DNA from: Streptomyces sp. HUAS CB01
Lineage (GTDB): Bacteria > Actinomycetota > Actinomycetes > Streptomycetales > Streptomycetaceae
DNA: 64,000 nucleotides
Direction: 5' to 3'
NCBI RefSeq assembly: GCF_030406905.1
Contig: NZ_CP129137.1
Span: forward strand, 5,042,001-5,106,000
The notes beneath the pieces are model-generated. The model did not search any database. It had not been told where the DNA came from and worked only from the letters and a program-made list of their open reading frames with translations. The position numbers and the translations under genes are program-made. Of the stretch, positions 16,615-26,150 are shown piece by piece (the stretch's first letter is position 1; every line of letters starts with the position of its first letter).

Positions 16615-17676
16615 GTGACCACAATGACCAAGACCGAAGACACACCGGCCCCGACCGGGCCGGAGGCCTTCCTCTCGGTCCGCGACCTGCGGGTGCGGTT
16701 CTCCACCGAGGACGGCATCGTCAAGGCGGTGGACGGGCTCTCGTTCGACGTCGAGCGGGGCAAGACCCTCGGCATCGTGGGCGAGTCGGGCTCCGGCAAG
16801 TCCGTGACGAACCTGACCGTCCTCGGACTGCACAACCGCAAGACCACCGACATCGACGGCGAGATCGTCCTGGACGGCCAGGAGCTGACCGGCGCGTCCG
16901 AGAAGGAGCTGGAGAAGCTTCGCGGCAACAAGGTCGCGATGATCTTCCAGGACCCGCTCACCGCGCTGTCGCCGTACTACACCGTGGGCCGGCAGCTCTC
17001 CGAGCCGTTCATGAAGCACCGCGGGGCCTCCAAGAAGGAGGCGAAGGCCCGGGCCATCGAGATGCTCGACAAGGTCGGCATCCCCCAGCCCGCCCTCCGC
17101 TTCAACGACTACCCGCACCAGTTCTCCGGCGGTATGCGCCAGCGCGCCATGATCGCCATGGCGCTGATGTGCGACCCGGACCTGCTGATCGCGGACGAGC
17201 CCACCACGGCGCTCGACGTGACCGTGCAGGCCCAGATCCTCGACCTGCTCAAGGACCTCCAGCAGGAGTTCGGGTCGGCGATCATCTTCATCACCCACGA
17301 CCTGGGCGTCATCGCCAACATGGCCGACGATCTGCTCGTGATGTACGCGGGACGGGCGGTGGAGCGCGGCAGCGTCCGCGAGGTGCTCCAGGCGCCCCAG
17401 CACCCGTACACCTGGGGTCTGCTGAGCTCCATGCCGCGTCTGGGCGGGGACACCGGCGAGTCGCTCGTGCCGATCCCGGGTTCGCCGCCCTCGCTGCTGA
17501 ACCCGCCGACCGGCTGCCCCTTCCACCCGCGGTGCGCCTTCACCGACAAGGTCAGCGGCGCGTCGTGTTCGGGCGAGCGGCCGTTGCTGGGCGCGGGGCG
17601 CTCGGCCGCGTGCCACCTCACGGGGGAGCAGAAGCAGACCATTTTCATCGATCAGATCAAGCCCCGGCTGGGCTAG
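16615..17676 (+). CDS. bldKD: Oligopeptide ABC transporter ATP-binding protein, DppD/OppD type
   Basis: 353 residues from a GTG preceded by AGGAG; an ATG four codons on is an alternative. Walker A GESGSGKS is at 57-64. Q-loop, signature FSGGMRQR, Walker [13 protein letters not shown] and the switch histidine (ITHD) follow. The C-terminal oligopeptide-transporter extension contains [10 protein letters not shown] and further cysteines, typical of the DppD/OppD class. It energises peptide uptake with BldKE. Confidence 0.92.
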   Translation: MTTMTKTEDTPAPTGPEAFLSVRDLRVRFSTEDGIVKAVDGLSFDVERGKTLGIVGESGSGKSVTNLTVLGLHNRKTTDIDGEIVLDGQELTGASEKELEKLRGNKVAMIFQDPLTALSPYYTVGRQLSEPFMKHRGASKKEAKARAIEMLDKVGIPQPALRFNDYPHQFSGGMRQRAMIAMALMCDPDLLIADEPTTALDVTVQAQILDLLKDLQQEFGSAIIFITHDLGVIANMADDLLVMYAGRAVERGSVREVLQAPQHPYTWGLLSSMPRLGGDTGESLVPIPGSPPSLLNPPTGCPFHPRCAFTDKVSGASCSGERPLLGAGRSAACHLTGEQKQTIFIDQIKPRLG

Positions 17677-17690
17677 GGAGACGCAGAGAC

Positions 17691-18809
17691 ATGAGCGAGA
17701 ACGTCACTCTGCCGAAGCAGCAGGGATCCACGGACAAGCCCGCCGGTGAGCCGTTGCTCACCGTCGAGGGCCTGACGAAGCACTTCCCCATCTACGGCGG
17801 CTTCCCCTTCAAGCGCCAGGTGGGTGCGGTCAAGGCGGTGGACGGGGTCGACCTGACCGTGCACGCCGGTGAGTCCCTCGGCCTCGTCGGCGAGTCGGGC
17901 TGCGGCAAGTCCACCACGGGTCGTCTGATCACCCGGCTGATGGAGCCGACCAGCGGAAAGATCACCTACGCCGGACGGGACATCACCCGTGCGAACCGCA
18001 GGCAGCTCGCGCCGGTCCGGTCCGAGATCCAGATGATCTTCCAGGACCCGTACTCGTCGCTGAACCCGCGGCAGACCGTCGGCACGATCATCAAGAGCCC
18101 GATGGAGGTCAACGGCATCAACCCGCCCGGCGGCCGTGAGAAGCGGGTGCGGGAGCTGCTGGAGACCGTGGGTCTCAACCCCGAGCACTACAACCGCTTC
18201 CCGCACGAGTTCTCCGGCGGTCAGCGGCAGCGCATCGGTGTGGCCCGGGCCCTCGCGCTGGAGCCGAAGCTGATCGTCGCCGACGAGCCGGTCTCCGCGC
18301 TCGACGTGTCGATCCAGGCGCAGGTCGTGAACCTGCTGCAGAAGGTCCAGGACGAGTTGGGCATCGCCTTCCTCTTCATCGCCCACGACCTCGCGGTCGT
18401 CCGGCACTTCTCGCAGCGCGTGGCCGTGATGTACCTGGGCAAGGTGATGGAGGTCGCGGACCGCGACTCGCTGTACAACCGGCCCCGTCACCCGTACACG
18501 CACGCCCTGCTCTCGGCGGTGCCCGAGGCCGACGTGGACACCGGCAAGAAGGAGCGGATCCGCCTCGCCGGCGACGTCCCCTCTCCGGTGAACCCGCCGT
18601 CCGGCTGCCGCTTCCGCACCCGCTGCTGGAAGGCGCAGGACAAGTGCGCGACCGAGGAGCCGCCGCTGGTGCAGATCTCCGGGAACCGCGAGGGTCACCT
18701 GACGGCCTGTCACTTCCCGGAGGACCCCTCGACCGAGGCCCGTACCGAGGACGTCGTGATGGACCCGGCGCTCGCGGCGCTGGAGGAGGAGCACGGCTCC
18801 GACGACTGA
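17691..18809 (+). CDS. bldKE: Oligopeptide ABC transporter ATP-binding protein, DppF/OppF type
   Basis: 372 residues, ATG 14 bases after the bldKD stop with GGGAG upstream. Walker [10 protein letters not shown], signature FSGGQRQR, Walker [13 protein letters not shown] and IAHD are all present. The C-terminal oligopeptide extension has [14 protein letters not shown]. The N-terminal insert [16 protein letters not shown] is typical of DppF. It is the last gene of the operon and is followed by a strong terminator. Confidence 0.92.
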   Translation: MSENVTLPKQQGSTDKPAGEPLLTVEGLTKHFPIYGGFPFKRQVGAVKAVDGVDLTVHAGESLGLVGESGCGKSTTGRLITRLMEPTSGKITYAGRDITRANRRQLAPVRSEIQMIFQDPYSSLNPRQTVGTIIKSPMEVNGINPPGGREKRVRELLETVGLNPEHYNRFPHEFSGGQRQRIGVARALALEPKLIVADEPVSALDVSIQAQVVNLLQKVQDELGIAFLFIAHDLAVVRHFSQRVAVMYLGKVMEVADRDSLYNRPRHPYTHALLSAVPEADVDTGKKERIRLAGDVPSPVNPPSGCRFRTRCWKAQDKCATEEPPLVQISGNREGHLTACHFPEDPSTEARTEDVVMDPALAALEEEHGSDD

Positions 18810-18836
18810 CGGTCCGGCACGCGCAGGACCGGAACG

Positions 18837-18877
18837 GGAAATGCCCCGGTCGCCCTCAGGGCGGCCGGGGCATTTCC
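18837..18877 (+). terminator. bldK operon terminator
   Basis: GGAAATGCCCCGG... pairs with its complement across a TCA loop (about 18 bp with one or two mismatches) and is followed by TTT. Confidence 0.88.
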
Positions 18878-18958
18878 TTTCAGCGGTTGCCGACGTCCGT
18901 TTCCGGGATTGCGGACGCCCTGGCGGCGGCGGGTTCCGCAGTCGGCCAGCACCGCTCG

Positions 18959-19495
18959 TCAGGAGTACTGGATACCCCACACATTGTTGTTCCGCTTCAC
19001 CGGGGCGACGCCGGGCTTCTTGTAGATCGTGGAGGTCTTGCAGACGCCGCCCGCACCCGTGTAGACGCGGTACTTGTGCGCCGTGAAGCTCTTCGCCTCG
19101 TGGAACATCATCAGCCGGCCCTTGGTCTTGCCGGCCTTCCGCTGGACCGTCGCGGAATAGGTCCAGGTGTCGGACTTGGTCCAGGTCTTGCCGACGGCGA
19201 CGCTGAACGAGGTGCTCGCCTTGGCGAAGATCACTCCGGCCTCGGCGCCGACGGTCGCGGTGCCGGTGGCGGTCCACGAGCCGGTCTTGTTCTTCGCGTA
19301 GCTGATGGTGACGCCAGGCCGGGCCCAGTCGCTGTGGACGTTGGTCGCCTTCCACACCGTCTTCTTGTTGATGATGGCGATGTAGGTGCCGTTCTGGTCG
19401 CAGCCCTGCGCCCCCGCCTGCGCGGGGCTCGCCGCGACGATCGTGCCACCGCTGATGACGACAGCGGCGAGTGCCGTGCTGAGTGCACGCCTCAT
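18959..19495 (-). CDS. Unrecognised small secreted protein
   Basis: 178 residues, ATG with GAGGGG upstream. A Sec signal peptide (hydrophobic core about 8-22) ends at ASPAQA (A27), leaving a mature protein of about 151 residues with two cysteines (C32 and one near 156) that could form a disulfide. The mature part is Thr/Ser/Lys/Tyr-rich, basic and predicted beta-rich (for example WTATGTATVG). I recognise no enzyme motif. It sits alone, opposite in direction to both flanking peptide-permease operons, which suggests insertion between them. An extracellular binding or structural role is possible but unproven. Confidence 0.75.
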   Translation of the reverse strand: MRRALSTALAAVVISGGTIVAASPAQAGAQGCDQNGTYIAIINKKTVWKATNVHSDWARPGVTISYAKNKTGSWTATGTATVGAEAGVIFAKASTSFSVAVGKTWTKSDTWTYSATVQRKAGKTKGRLMMFHEAKSFTAHKYRVYTGAGGVCKTSTIYKKPGVAPVKRNNNVWGIQYS

Positions 19496-19792
19496 GGCAG
19501 ATTTTTCCCCTCGTTCTTGGTCTCACCGAGTTGGTTTGACCGGTCGCCGACAAATCTGGACCAGTGACGGGGGAGGGGGAAGTGATTTGAGGAAGGCTTG
19601 AGCCAACTCCACGGAAATCAAAGGGAGTTGAATGCCTCGACAGTTGAAGGCGGGATTCCGGATTGGGCCGGCGGACTCGTCGCTCGCCCATTCGGGCCAA
19701 CCAATGTCCTCCCGGGTGTCGTACAAGTGCACCGGTCCCCGCCTCGGGCGATAGTGGCCCCACAAAGGTCCCGGTCGCCGAGGAGGCACTCC
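19496..19792. promoter_or_regulatory. Divergent promoter region, secreted protein / second Opp operon
   Basis: 297 bases without a gene. It contains an inverted repeat CAACTCC (19604-19610) / GGAGTTG (19624-19630) with a 13-bp spacer that could be an operator, and AT-richer DNA around 19530-19640. Confidence 0.4.
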
Positions 19793-21418
19793 ATGCGCGG
19801 AGCCGCTCACGTCACCCGGGCCGCCTGTGCGGTCGCCGTCGTTCTCGCGGTCGGCGCGTGCGGCGGCGGCGGAGCCCCGGCCGGCGGGCCCGACGGGATC
19901 GTGTCGTCGTCCTGGGGGGACCCCCAGAACCCCCTGGAGCCGGCGAACACCAACGAGGTCCAGGGCGGCAAGGTCCTCGACATGATCTTCCGGGGTCTGA
20001 AGCGCTACGACCCGAAGACCGGCGAGGCCGAGGACATGCTCGCCGAGCGGATCGACACGACCGACTCCGTCAACTTCACCGTCACGGTCAAGAGCGGCTG
20101 GACCTTCTCCAACGGCGAGCCGGTGACCGCGAAGTCCTTCGTCGACGCCTGGAACTACGGCGCACATCTGAGGAACAACCAGCGCAACGCCTACTTCTTC
20201 GGCTACATCGAGGGGTACGACCAGGTCCATCCCGCCTCCGGGCAGCCCACCGCGCAGACCATGTCGGGTCTGAAGGTGACGGGCGACCGGACCTTCACCG
20301 TCAAGCTCACCCAGAAGTTCTCCACCTGGCCCGAGACCCTCGGGTACGCCGCGTTCGCGCCGCTGCCCGGCAGCTTCTTCAGCGACCACGAGGCATGGCT
20401 GGCCCGCCCGATCGGCAACGGCCCGTACGCCGTCGACTCCTACACCAGGGGCTCCCAGATGTCCCTGCGCCGCTGGGACGGCTATCCGGGTGACGACAAG
20501 GCGCGCAACGGCGGCGTCGACCTGAAGGTCTACACCGACAGCAACACCGCCTACACCGACCTGACCGCGGGCAACCTCGACCTGGTCGACGACGTGCCGG
20601 CGTCCCAGCTCAGGAACGTCGAGGCCGACCTCGGCGACCGGTACATCAACACCCCGGCCGGCATCATCCAGACCCTCGCCTTCCCCTACTACGACCCGGA
20701 CTGGAACAAGCCCGGCCAGGAGAAGGTCCGCCGGGGCCTGTCCATGGCGATCAACCGGCAGCAGATCACCGACACGATCTTCCAGCGGACCCGTACCCCC
20801 GCCAAGGACTGGACCTCCCCGGTCCTCGGCCCCGACGGCGGCTACGACGAGGCGCTGTGCGGCGGCTCGTGCACCTACGACCCGGCCGAGGCGAGGAAGC
20901 TGGTCGCCGAGGGCGGCGGCATCCCGGGCGGCCAGGTGAAGATCACGTACAACGCCGACACCGGCTCCCACAAGGAGTGGGTCGACGCCGTGTGCAACTC
21001 CATCAACAACGCGCTCGGCAACAACCGGGCCTGTGTCGGCAATCCCGTCGGTACCTTCGCCGACTACCGCAACCAGATCACGGGGTCGAAGATGAGCGGC
21101 CCCTTCCGGGCGGGCTGGCAGATGGACTACCCGCTCATCCAGAACTTCCTCCAGCCGCTCTACTACACCAACGCCTCCTCCAACGACGGCAAATGGAGCA
21201 ACGAGGAGTTCGACAGGCTCGTCGACCAGGCCAACGCGGAGACCGACCCCGCCAGGGCGATCGACATCTTCAAGCAGGCGGAGGGCGTCGTACGGGACCA
21301 GATGGCCGCCATCCCGCTCTGGTACCAGAACGGCAGCGCCGGCTACTCCGAGCGGCTCTCCCACGTCTCCCTGAACCAGTTCAGCGTCCCCGTCTACGAA
21401 GAGATCACCGTCGACTGA
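19793..21418 (+). CDS. Peptide-binding lipoprotein, second Opp system
   Basis: 541 residues, ATG with GAGGAGG upstream. The lipobox AVGAC (C23) ends the signal peptide. The family-5 solute-binding fold is complete, with the typical closing helix and AIPLWYQN segment. A pair of cysteines around C-G-G-S-C and a later C-N-S region may form disulfides. It heads a five-gene operon (binding protein, DppB, DppC, DppD, DppF) parallel to bldK. By position it matches the second oligopeptide transporter that follows bldK in Streptomyces coelicolor. The substrate is unknown. Confidence 0.9.
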   Translation: MRGAAHVTRAACAVAVVLAVGACGGGGAPAGGPDGIVSSSWGDPQNPLEPANTNEVQGGKVLDMIFRGLKRYDPKTGEAEDMLAERIDTTDSVNFTVTVKSGWTFSNGEPVTAKSFVDAWNYGAHLRNNQRNAYFFGYIEGYDQVHPASGQPTAQTMSGLKVTGDRTFTVKLTQKFSTWPETLGYAAFAPLPGSFFSDHEAWLARPIGNGPYAVDSYTRGSQMSLRRWDGYPGDDKARNGGVDLKVYTDSNTAYTDLTAGNLDLVDDVPASQLRNVEADLGDRYINTPAGIIQTLAFPYYDPDWNKPGQEKVRRGLSMAINRQQITDTIFQRTRTPAKDWTSPVLGPDGGYDEALCGGSCTYDPAEARKLVAEGGGIPGGQVKITYNADTGSHKEWVDAVCNSINNALGNNRACVGNPVGTFADYRNQITGSKMSGPFRAGWQMDYPLIQNFLQPLYYTNASSNDGKWSNEEFDRLVDQANAETDPARAIDIFKQAEGVVRDQMAAIPLWYQNGSAGYSERLSHVSLNQFSVPVYEEITVD

Positions 21419-21448
21419 CGCATCCGCCCCGGCCCCGAGGAGCGCCTC

Positions 21449-22372
21449 ATGGGACGTTATGTGATCCGGCGTCTGCTCCAGATGATCCCGGTGTTCGTCG
21501 GAGCCACACTGCTGATCTTCCTGATGGTCAACGTGATGGGCGACCCCGTCGCCGGGCTCTGCGGCGAGCGGGAGTGCGACCCGGCCACGGCGGCCCAGCT
21601 GCGCAAGGAGTTCGGCCTCGACAAGCCCGTGTGGCAGCAGTACCTGACCTACATGGGCAACGTCTTCACCGGGGACTTCGGCACCGCCTTCAACGGACAG
21701 CCGGTCACCGAGCTGATGGCCGACGCCTTCCCGGTCACCATCCGGCTCACCCTGGTGGCGATCCTCTTCGAGGTCGTCGTCGGCATCGGCCTCGGCGTGG
21801 TCACCGGGCTGCGCCGCGGCCGCCCCGTCGACACCGGCGTCCTGCTGGTCACCCTGGTCGTGATCGCCGTCCCGACCTTCGTCACCGGACTGCTGCTGCA
21901 ACTGCTGCTCGGCGTGGAGTGGGGCTGGATCCGTCCGTCGGTGTCCTCCGAGGCCCCGCTCGGCGAGCTGATCGTGCCCGGACTCGTCCTCGCCGCCGTC
22001 TCGCTCGCCTACGTCACCCGGCTCACCAGGACCTCCATCGCCGAGAACCGGCGCGCCGACTACGTGCGCACGGCCATCGCCAAGGGCCTGCCCCGCCGCC
22101 GCGTCATGACCCACCACCTGCTGCGCAACTCACTGATCCCCGTGGTCACCTTCATCGGAGCCGACATCGGCGCCCTGATGGGAGGGGCCATCGTCACCGA
22201 GCGGATCTTCAACATCCACGGCGTCGGCTACCAGCTCTACCAGGGCATCCTCCGCCAGAACACCCAGACCGTCGTCGGCTTCGTGACCGTGCTGGTGCTG
22301 GTGTTCCTGCTGGTCAACCTGCTCGTCGACCTGCTCTACGCCGTACTCGACCCGAGGATCCGCTATGCCTGA
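21449..22372 (+). CDS. Peptide ABC transporter permease, DppB type
   Basis: 307 residues beginning MGRYVIRRLLQMIPV, with GAGGAG upstream. About six membrane helices; the first periplasmic loop carries CGERECDP; the EAA motif region is ENRRADYVRTAIAKGLPRRR. It lies 30 bases after the binding-protein stop and overlaps the next gene by 8 bases. Confidence 0.92.
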   Translation: MGRYVIRRLLQMIPVFVGATLLIFLMVNVMGDPVAGLCGERECDPATAAQLRKEFGLDKPVWQQYLTYMGNVFTGDFGTAFNGQPVTELMADAFPVTIRLTLVAILFEVVVGIGLGVVTGLRRGRPVDTGVLLVTLVVIAVPTFVTGLLLQLLLGVEWGWIRPSVSSEAPLGELIVPGLVLAAVSLAYVTRLTRTSIAENRRADYVRTAIAKGLPRRRVMTHHLLRNSLIPVVTFIGADIGALMGGAIVTERIFNIHGVGYQLYQGILRQNTQTVVGFVTVLVLVFLLVNLLVDLLYAVLDPRIRYA

Positions 22373-23345
22373 GGCCCAGTACGACGACGGACGGGCCATC
22401 GCACCGACCGGTGGCGGCGGCGCGATGGACCTCGCCACCGCCGAGGGCGAGACCCTGGAGAAGGCGCCCACCGGTCCGCCGGCACCCGGCCCCGCCGGCA
22501 GACCGCGCAGCCTGTGGTCGGACGCCTGGCACGACCTGCGCCGCAACCCGGTCTTCGTCGTCGCGGCACTCGTCATCGTGTTCCTGGTGGTCATCTCGAT
22601 CTGGCCGCAGCTGATCGCGTCCGGCAACCCCCTCGACTGCGACCTCGCCAAGGCCCAGCAGGGGTCCCAGCCCGGCCATCCCTTCGGCTTCGACGGCCAG
22701 GGCTGCGACGTCTACACCCGGACCGTCTACGGCGCCCGCACCTCGGTGACCGTCGGCGTCTGCGCCACGCTCGGCGTGGCCCTCCTCGGTTCCGTCCTCG
22801 GCGGGCTCGCCGGGTTCTTCGGCCGGGCGCCGGACGCGCTGCTGTCCCGGCTCACCGACGTCTTCTTCGCCATCCCGGTCGTCCTCGGCGGACTGGTGCT
22901 GCTGTCCGTCGTCACCAGCAACACCGTCTGGCCGGTGATCGGCTTCATGGTGCTCCTCGGCTGGCCGCAGATCTCCCGCATCGCCCGCGGCTCGGTGATC
23001 ACCGTCAAGCAGAACGACTACGTGCAGGCCGCCCGGGCCCTCGGTGCCTCGTCGGCGCGGCTGCTGCTGAAGCACGTCATGCCGAACGCCGTCGCGCCCG
23101 TGATCGTCGTCGCCACCATCGCGCTCGGGACGTACATCTCGCTGGAGGCCACCCTGTCGTACCTCGGTGTCGGGCTGCGGCCGCCCACGGTGTCCTGGGG
23201 GATCGACATCTCCGCCGCGTCGCCGTACATCCGCAACGCCCCGCACATGCTGCTCTGGCCGGCCGGCGCGCTCGCCGTGACCGTGCTCGCGTTCATCATG
23301 CTCGGCGACGCGGTGCGCGACGCCCTCGACCCCAAGCTGCGCTGA
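22365..23345 (+). CDS. Peptide ABC transporter permease, DppC type
   Basis: 326 residues. The ATG overlaps the previous stop by 8 bases. A cytoplasmic Pro/Gly-rich tail (about 1-45) precedes a first helix, a short external loop with two cysteines (DCDLAK, GQGCDV) and the remaining helices. The EAA motif is [20 protein letters not shown]. It partners the DppB-type permease to form the channel. Confidence 0.92.
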   Translation: MPEAQYDDGRAIAPTGGGGAMDLATAEGETLEKAPTGPPAPGPAGRPRSLWSDAWHDLRRNPVFVVAALVIVFLVVISIWPQLIASGNPLDCDLAKAQQGSQPGHPFGFDGQGCDVYTRTVYGARTSVTVGVCATLGVALLGSVLGGLAGFFGRAPDALLSRLTDVFFAIPVVLGGLVLLSVVTSNTVWPVIGFMVLLGWPQISRIARGSVITVKQNDYVQAARALGASSARLLLKHVMPNAVAPVIVVATIALGTYISLEATLSYLGVGLRPPTVSWGIDISAASPYIRNAPHMLLWPAGALAVTVLAFIMLGDAVRDALDPKLR

Positions 23346-23356
23346 GGAGCACCGGA

Positions 23357-24406
23357 ATGAGCCCCGACACCCCGTCCGACAGCCCCGGCACACCGGCGCA
23401 CGCGCCAGGTGTGCCGCCCGCGGTGCCCGGCGCGCTGCTCGAAGTGCGGGACCTCCACGTGGAGTTCCGCACTCGCGACGGGGTCGCGAGGGCCGTCGAC
23501 GGCGTCTCCTGGTCCGTCGCCGCGGGCGAGACCCTCGCCGTGCTCGGCGAGTCCGGGTCCGGGAAGTCCGTCACCGCCCAGGCCGTGATGGGCATCATCG
23601 ACACCCCGCCCGGCCGGATCACCGGCGGGGAGATCCTCTTCCGGGGACGGGACCTGCTGAAGCTCAAGGAGGACGAACGCCGCAGGATCCGCGGTGCCGG
23701 AATGGCCATGATCTTCCAGGACGCACTGTCCTCGCTGAACCCGGTGCTGACCGTCGGCGACCAGCTCGGCGAGATGTTCACCGTGCACCGGGGCATGTCG
23801 CGGAGGGACGCCCGGGCGAAGGCCGTCGAACTGATGGACCGGGTCCGCATCCCGGCCGCCGCGGAGCGCGTGGGCCAGTACCCGCACCAGTTCAGCGGGG
23901 GGATGCGCCAGCGCATCATGATCGCGATGGCGCTCGCCCTGGAGCCGGACCTGATCATCGCCGACGAACCCACGACCGCCCTGGACGTGACGGTCCAGGC
24001 ACAGGTGATGGACCTCCTCGCCGAGCTCCGCCGCGAACTCGGCATGGGCCTCGTGCTCATCACCCACGACCTCGGCGTCGTCGCGGACGTGGCCGACCGG
24101 ATCGCCGTGATGTACGCGGGCCGGATCGTCGAGACCGCCCCGGTCCACGACCTCTACAAGGCCCCGGCGCATCCGTACACCCGCGGTCTGCTCGACTCGA
24201 TCCCCCGCCTGGACCGCAAGGGCCGGGAGCTGTACGCCATCAGGGGACTGCCGCCGAACCTGATGGACGTCCCGCCCGGTTGCGCCTTCCACCCGCGCTG
24301 CCCGATGGCCCGTGACGTGTGCCGGACCGACGAGCCGGAGCTGTCCGAGGTGAACCGTGACCGCGGGAGCGCCTGCTTCTTCTGGAGGGAGTGCCTTCGT
24401 GGCTGA
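23357..24406 (+). CDS. Peptide ABC transporter ATP-binding protein, DppD type
   Basis: 349 residues, ATG with GAGGAGC upstream, 11 bases after the previous stop. A Pro-rich leader (about 1-28) is followed by Walker A GESGSGKS, signature FSGGMRQR, Walker [13 protein letters not shown] and ITHD. The C-terminal extension has [15 protein letters not shown]. It overlaps the next gene by 8 bases, so the two ATPases are made together. Confidence 0.92.
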   Translation: MSPDTPSDSPGTPAHAPGVPPAVPGALLEVRDLHVEFRTRDGVARAVDGVSWSVAAGETLAVLGESGSGKSVTAQAVMGIIDTPPGRITGGEILFRGRDLLKLKEDERRRIRGAGMAMIFQDALSSLNPVLTVGDQLGEMFTVHRGMSRRDARAKAVELMDRVRIPAAAERVGQYPHQFSGGMRQRIMIAMALALEPDLIIADEPTTALDVTVQAQVMDLLAELRRELGMGLVLITHDLGVVADVADRIAVMYAGRIVETAPVHDLYKAPAHPYTRGLLDSIPRLDRKGRELYAIRGLPPNLMDVPPGCAFHPRCPMARDVCRTDEPELSEVNRDRGSACFFWRECLRG

Positions 24407-25484
24407 GCCGAACCGGCCGGACGAGCCGATCCTCGAGGTGCGCGGCCTGTACAAGCACTATCCGCTCACCCGGGGCGTGGTCATCAGGAAGCAGGTGGGG
24501 GCGGTCAGGGCGGTCGACGGAGTCGACCTCGACCTGTTCGCCGGCGAGACCCTCGGCGTGGTGGGCGAGTCCGGCTGCGGGAAGTCCACCCTCGCGAAGC
24601 TGCTGGTCAACCTGGAGCGGCCGACACGCGGCGTGATCCGCTACAGGGGGGAGGACATCACCCGGCTCTCGGCCCGGGCCCTGAAGGCCGTGCGCCGCAA
24701 CATCCAGATGGTGTTCCAGGACCCCTACACCTCGCTGAACCCCCGGATGACCGTCGGCGACATCGTCGGGGAGCCGTACGAGATCCATCCGGAGGTGGCG
24801 CCGAAGGGCGACCGGCGCCGCCGGGTCCGGGAACTGCTGGACGTCGTCGGGCTCGATCCCGGGTACGTCAACCGCTATCCGCACCAGTTCTCCGGGGGCC
24901 AGCGCCAGCGCATCGGCATCGCGCGGGGCCTGGCGCTCCGGCCGGAGATCATCGTGGCCGACGAACCCGTGTCGGCCCTCGACGTGTCCGTCCAGGCGCA
25001 GGTCGTCAATCTGCTGGAGCGGCTGCAGGGCGAGTTCAGCCTGAGCTACGTCTTCATCGCCCACGACCTGTCGATCGTCCGGCACATCTCGGACCGGGTC
25101 GCGGTGATGTACCTGGGTCGCGTCGTGGAGACCGGGAGGGACGCCGAGATCTACGACCACCCCACCCATCCGTACACCCAGGCCCTGTTGTCCGCGGTGC
25201 CCGTGCCCGACCCCGCGGTCCGGGAGCGGCGCGCGGCCGAGGGCGGGAACGGCGGGCGGATCATCCTCTCCGGGGACGTGCCCTCGCCGACGAACGTCCC
25301 GTCCGGCTGCCGTTTCCGTACGCGCTGCTGGAAGGCGCAGGAGCGGTGCGCGCGGGAGGAGCCGGAGCTGGCGGTGCCGGAGCGGTTCAGGGACGTGCGC
25401 GGGCCCGCCCGGCACGACTCCGCGTGCCACTTCGCCGAGGAGAAGCGCGTGGTTCCGGCCGGCGGCCGGCCCGCGGAGGACTGA
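24399..25484 (+). CDS. Peptide ABC transporter ATP-binding protein, DppF type
   Basis: 361 residues from GTG 24399, chosen for its GGAGGGAG ribosome binding site over an upstream in-frame GTG at 24357. Walker [10 protein letters not shown], signature FSGGQRQR, Walker [13 protein letters not shown] and IAHD. The C-terminal [14 protein letters not shown] is typical of DppF. It ends the operon before a bidirectional terminator. Confidence 0.92.
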   Translation: MAEPNRPDEPILEVRGLYKHYPLTRGVVIRKQVGAVRAVDGVDLDLFAGETLGVVGESGCGKSTLAKLLVNLERPTRGVIRYRGEDITRLSARALKAVRRNIQMVFQDPYTSLNPRMTVGDIVGEPYEIHPEVAPKGDRRRRVRELLDVVGLDPGYVNRYPHQFSGGQRQRIGIARGLALRPEIIVADEPVSALDVSVQAQVVNLLERLQGEFSLSYVFIAHDLSIVRHISDRVAVMYLGRVVETGRDAEIYDHPTHPYTQALLSAVPVPDPAVRERRAAEGGNGGRIILSGDVPSPTNVPSGCRFRTRCWKAQERCAREEPELAVPERFRDVRGPARHDSACHFAEEKRVVPAGGRPAED

Positions 25485-25486
25485 CG

Positions 25487-25519
25487 GGCCCCGCCCCCGG
25501 AAGGGTCCGGGGCGGGGCC
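25487..25519. terminator. Bidirectional terminator
   Basis: Perfect 11-bp stem GGCCCCGCCCC/GGGGCGGGGCC with an 11-nt loop between the convergent Opp operon and the acyltransferase gene. Confidence 0.8.
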
Positions 25520-25529
25520 ACGACGGGAC

Positions 25530-26150
25530 CTACCTCAGGGTCTCGGCCGTCTCACGGCTCAGGATGGCCAGCCGCGCCCTCTTCTCCGGGAGGAACACCT
25601 CGGGCAGGTCGATCTCCGGCAGCACGATCTCCGGGCCCAGCTCGAATCCGGTGCGCCGCAGCCGGTCGATCGCCTTGGCGTTGCGGACGTCCGGCTCGGC
25701 GACGATCCGCCGCACTCCGTCGTCGGCCAGGACATGGCCGACGAGCACCCTCAGCATGGCGGCGGTGAAGCCGGCGCGCGGGCTCCCCTTGGCGGGACCC
25801 ATCATCAGGTGGACGCCGATGTCGCCGGGTTCGACCTCGTAGCACTCGCTGACCCGGTCGGCTTCCGGCTCGTAGGTCTGGAAGAGCATCACGGGCTCGT
25901 CGCCGAGGACGATCAGGAAGGCGTGGTGCGTGGTGAGCGAGTCCAGGTGCTCGTAGATCCCCCGCACCTCCTCGCGGCTCGTCTCGCCCATGCCCCAGAA
26001 GCGGGCCCGGTCCTCGCTGACCCAGGAGTGGACGACGTCCGCGTCCCGTGCGGGGTCGAGGCGCCGCACGTGCACGGTGCCCAGTCCCTCGACGGTCTCC
26101 CGGTACAGCGCCTCGGCTCCGGCCGGTCCGGCGGAGGCCTCAGTGGTCAT
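25530..26150 (-). CDS. Siderophore-type lysine N-acyltransferase (IucB/MbtK/AlcB family, DesH-like)
   Basis: 206 residues from the ATG of MTTEASAG, which overlaps the amidase stop by 11 bases; longer upstream frames are not protein-like. Single GNAT domain of the siderophore acyltransferase type: HSWVSEDRARFWGM (about 50-63), DIGVHLMMGP (about 117-126), and EPDVRNAKAI before the acceptor-side strand. A short repetitive tail (LPEIDLPEVFLPEK) is unusual. Relatives transfer an acyl group from acyl-CoA to N-hydroxylysine or diamine amino groups in hydroxamate siderophores. No siderophore synthetase is nearby. As I recall, some Streptomyces desferrioxamine clusters carry a paired penicillin amidase and acyltransferase named desG and desH; this pair looks like them but stands apart from desA-D. 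Confidence 0.82.
   Translation of the reverse strand: MTTEASAGPAGAEALYRETVEGLGTVHVRRLDPARDADVVHSWVSEDRARFWGMGETSREEVRGIYEHLDSLTTHHAFLIVLGDEPVMLFQTYEPEADRVSECYEVEPGDIGVHLMMGPAKGSPRAGFTAAMLRVLVGHVLADDGVRRIVAEPDVRNAKAIDRLRRTGFELGPEIVLPEIDLPEVFLPEKRARLAILSRETAETLR

Noticed and set aside
12563..18809. TTA codons in bldK genes as evidence of direct bldA control
   Set aside because: I noticed none in frame by eye; the tta triplets seen (near 12824 and 14420) are out of frame.
19523..22117. A minus-strand frame of 864 codons across the second Opp binding protein and permease
   Set aside because: Shadow of strongly supported plus-strand genes; sequence composition is not protein-like.
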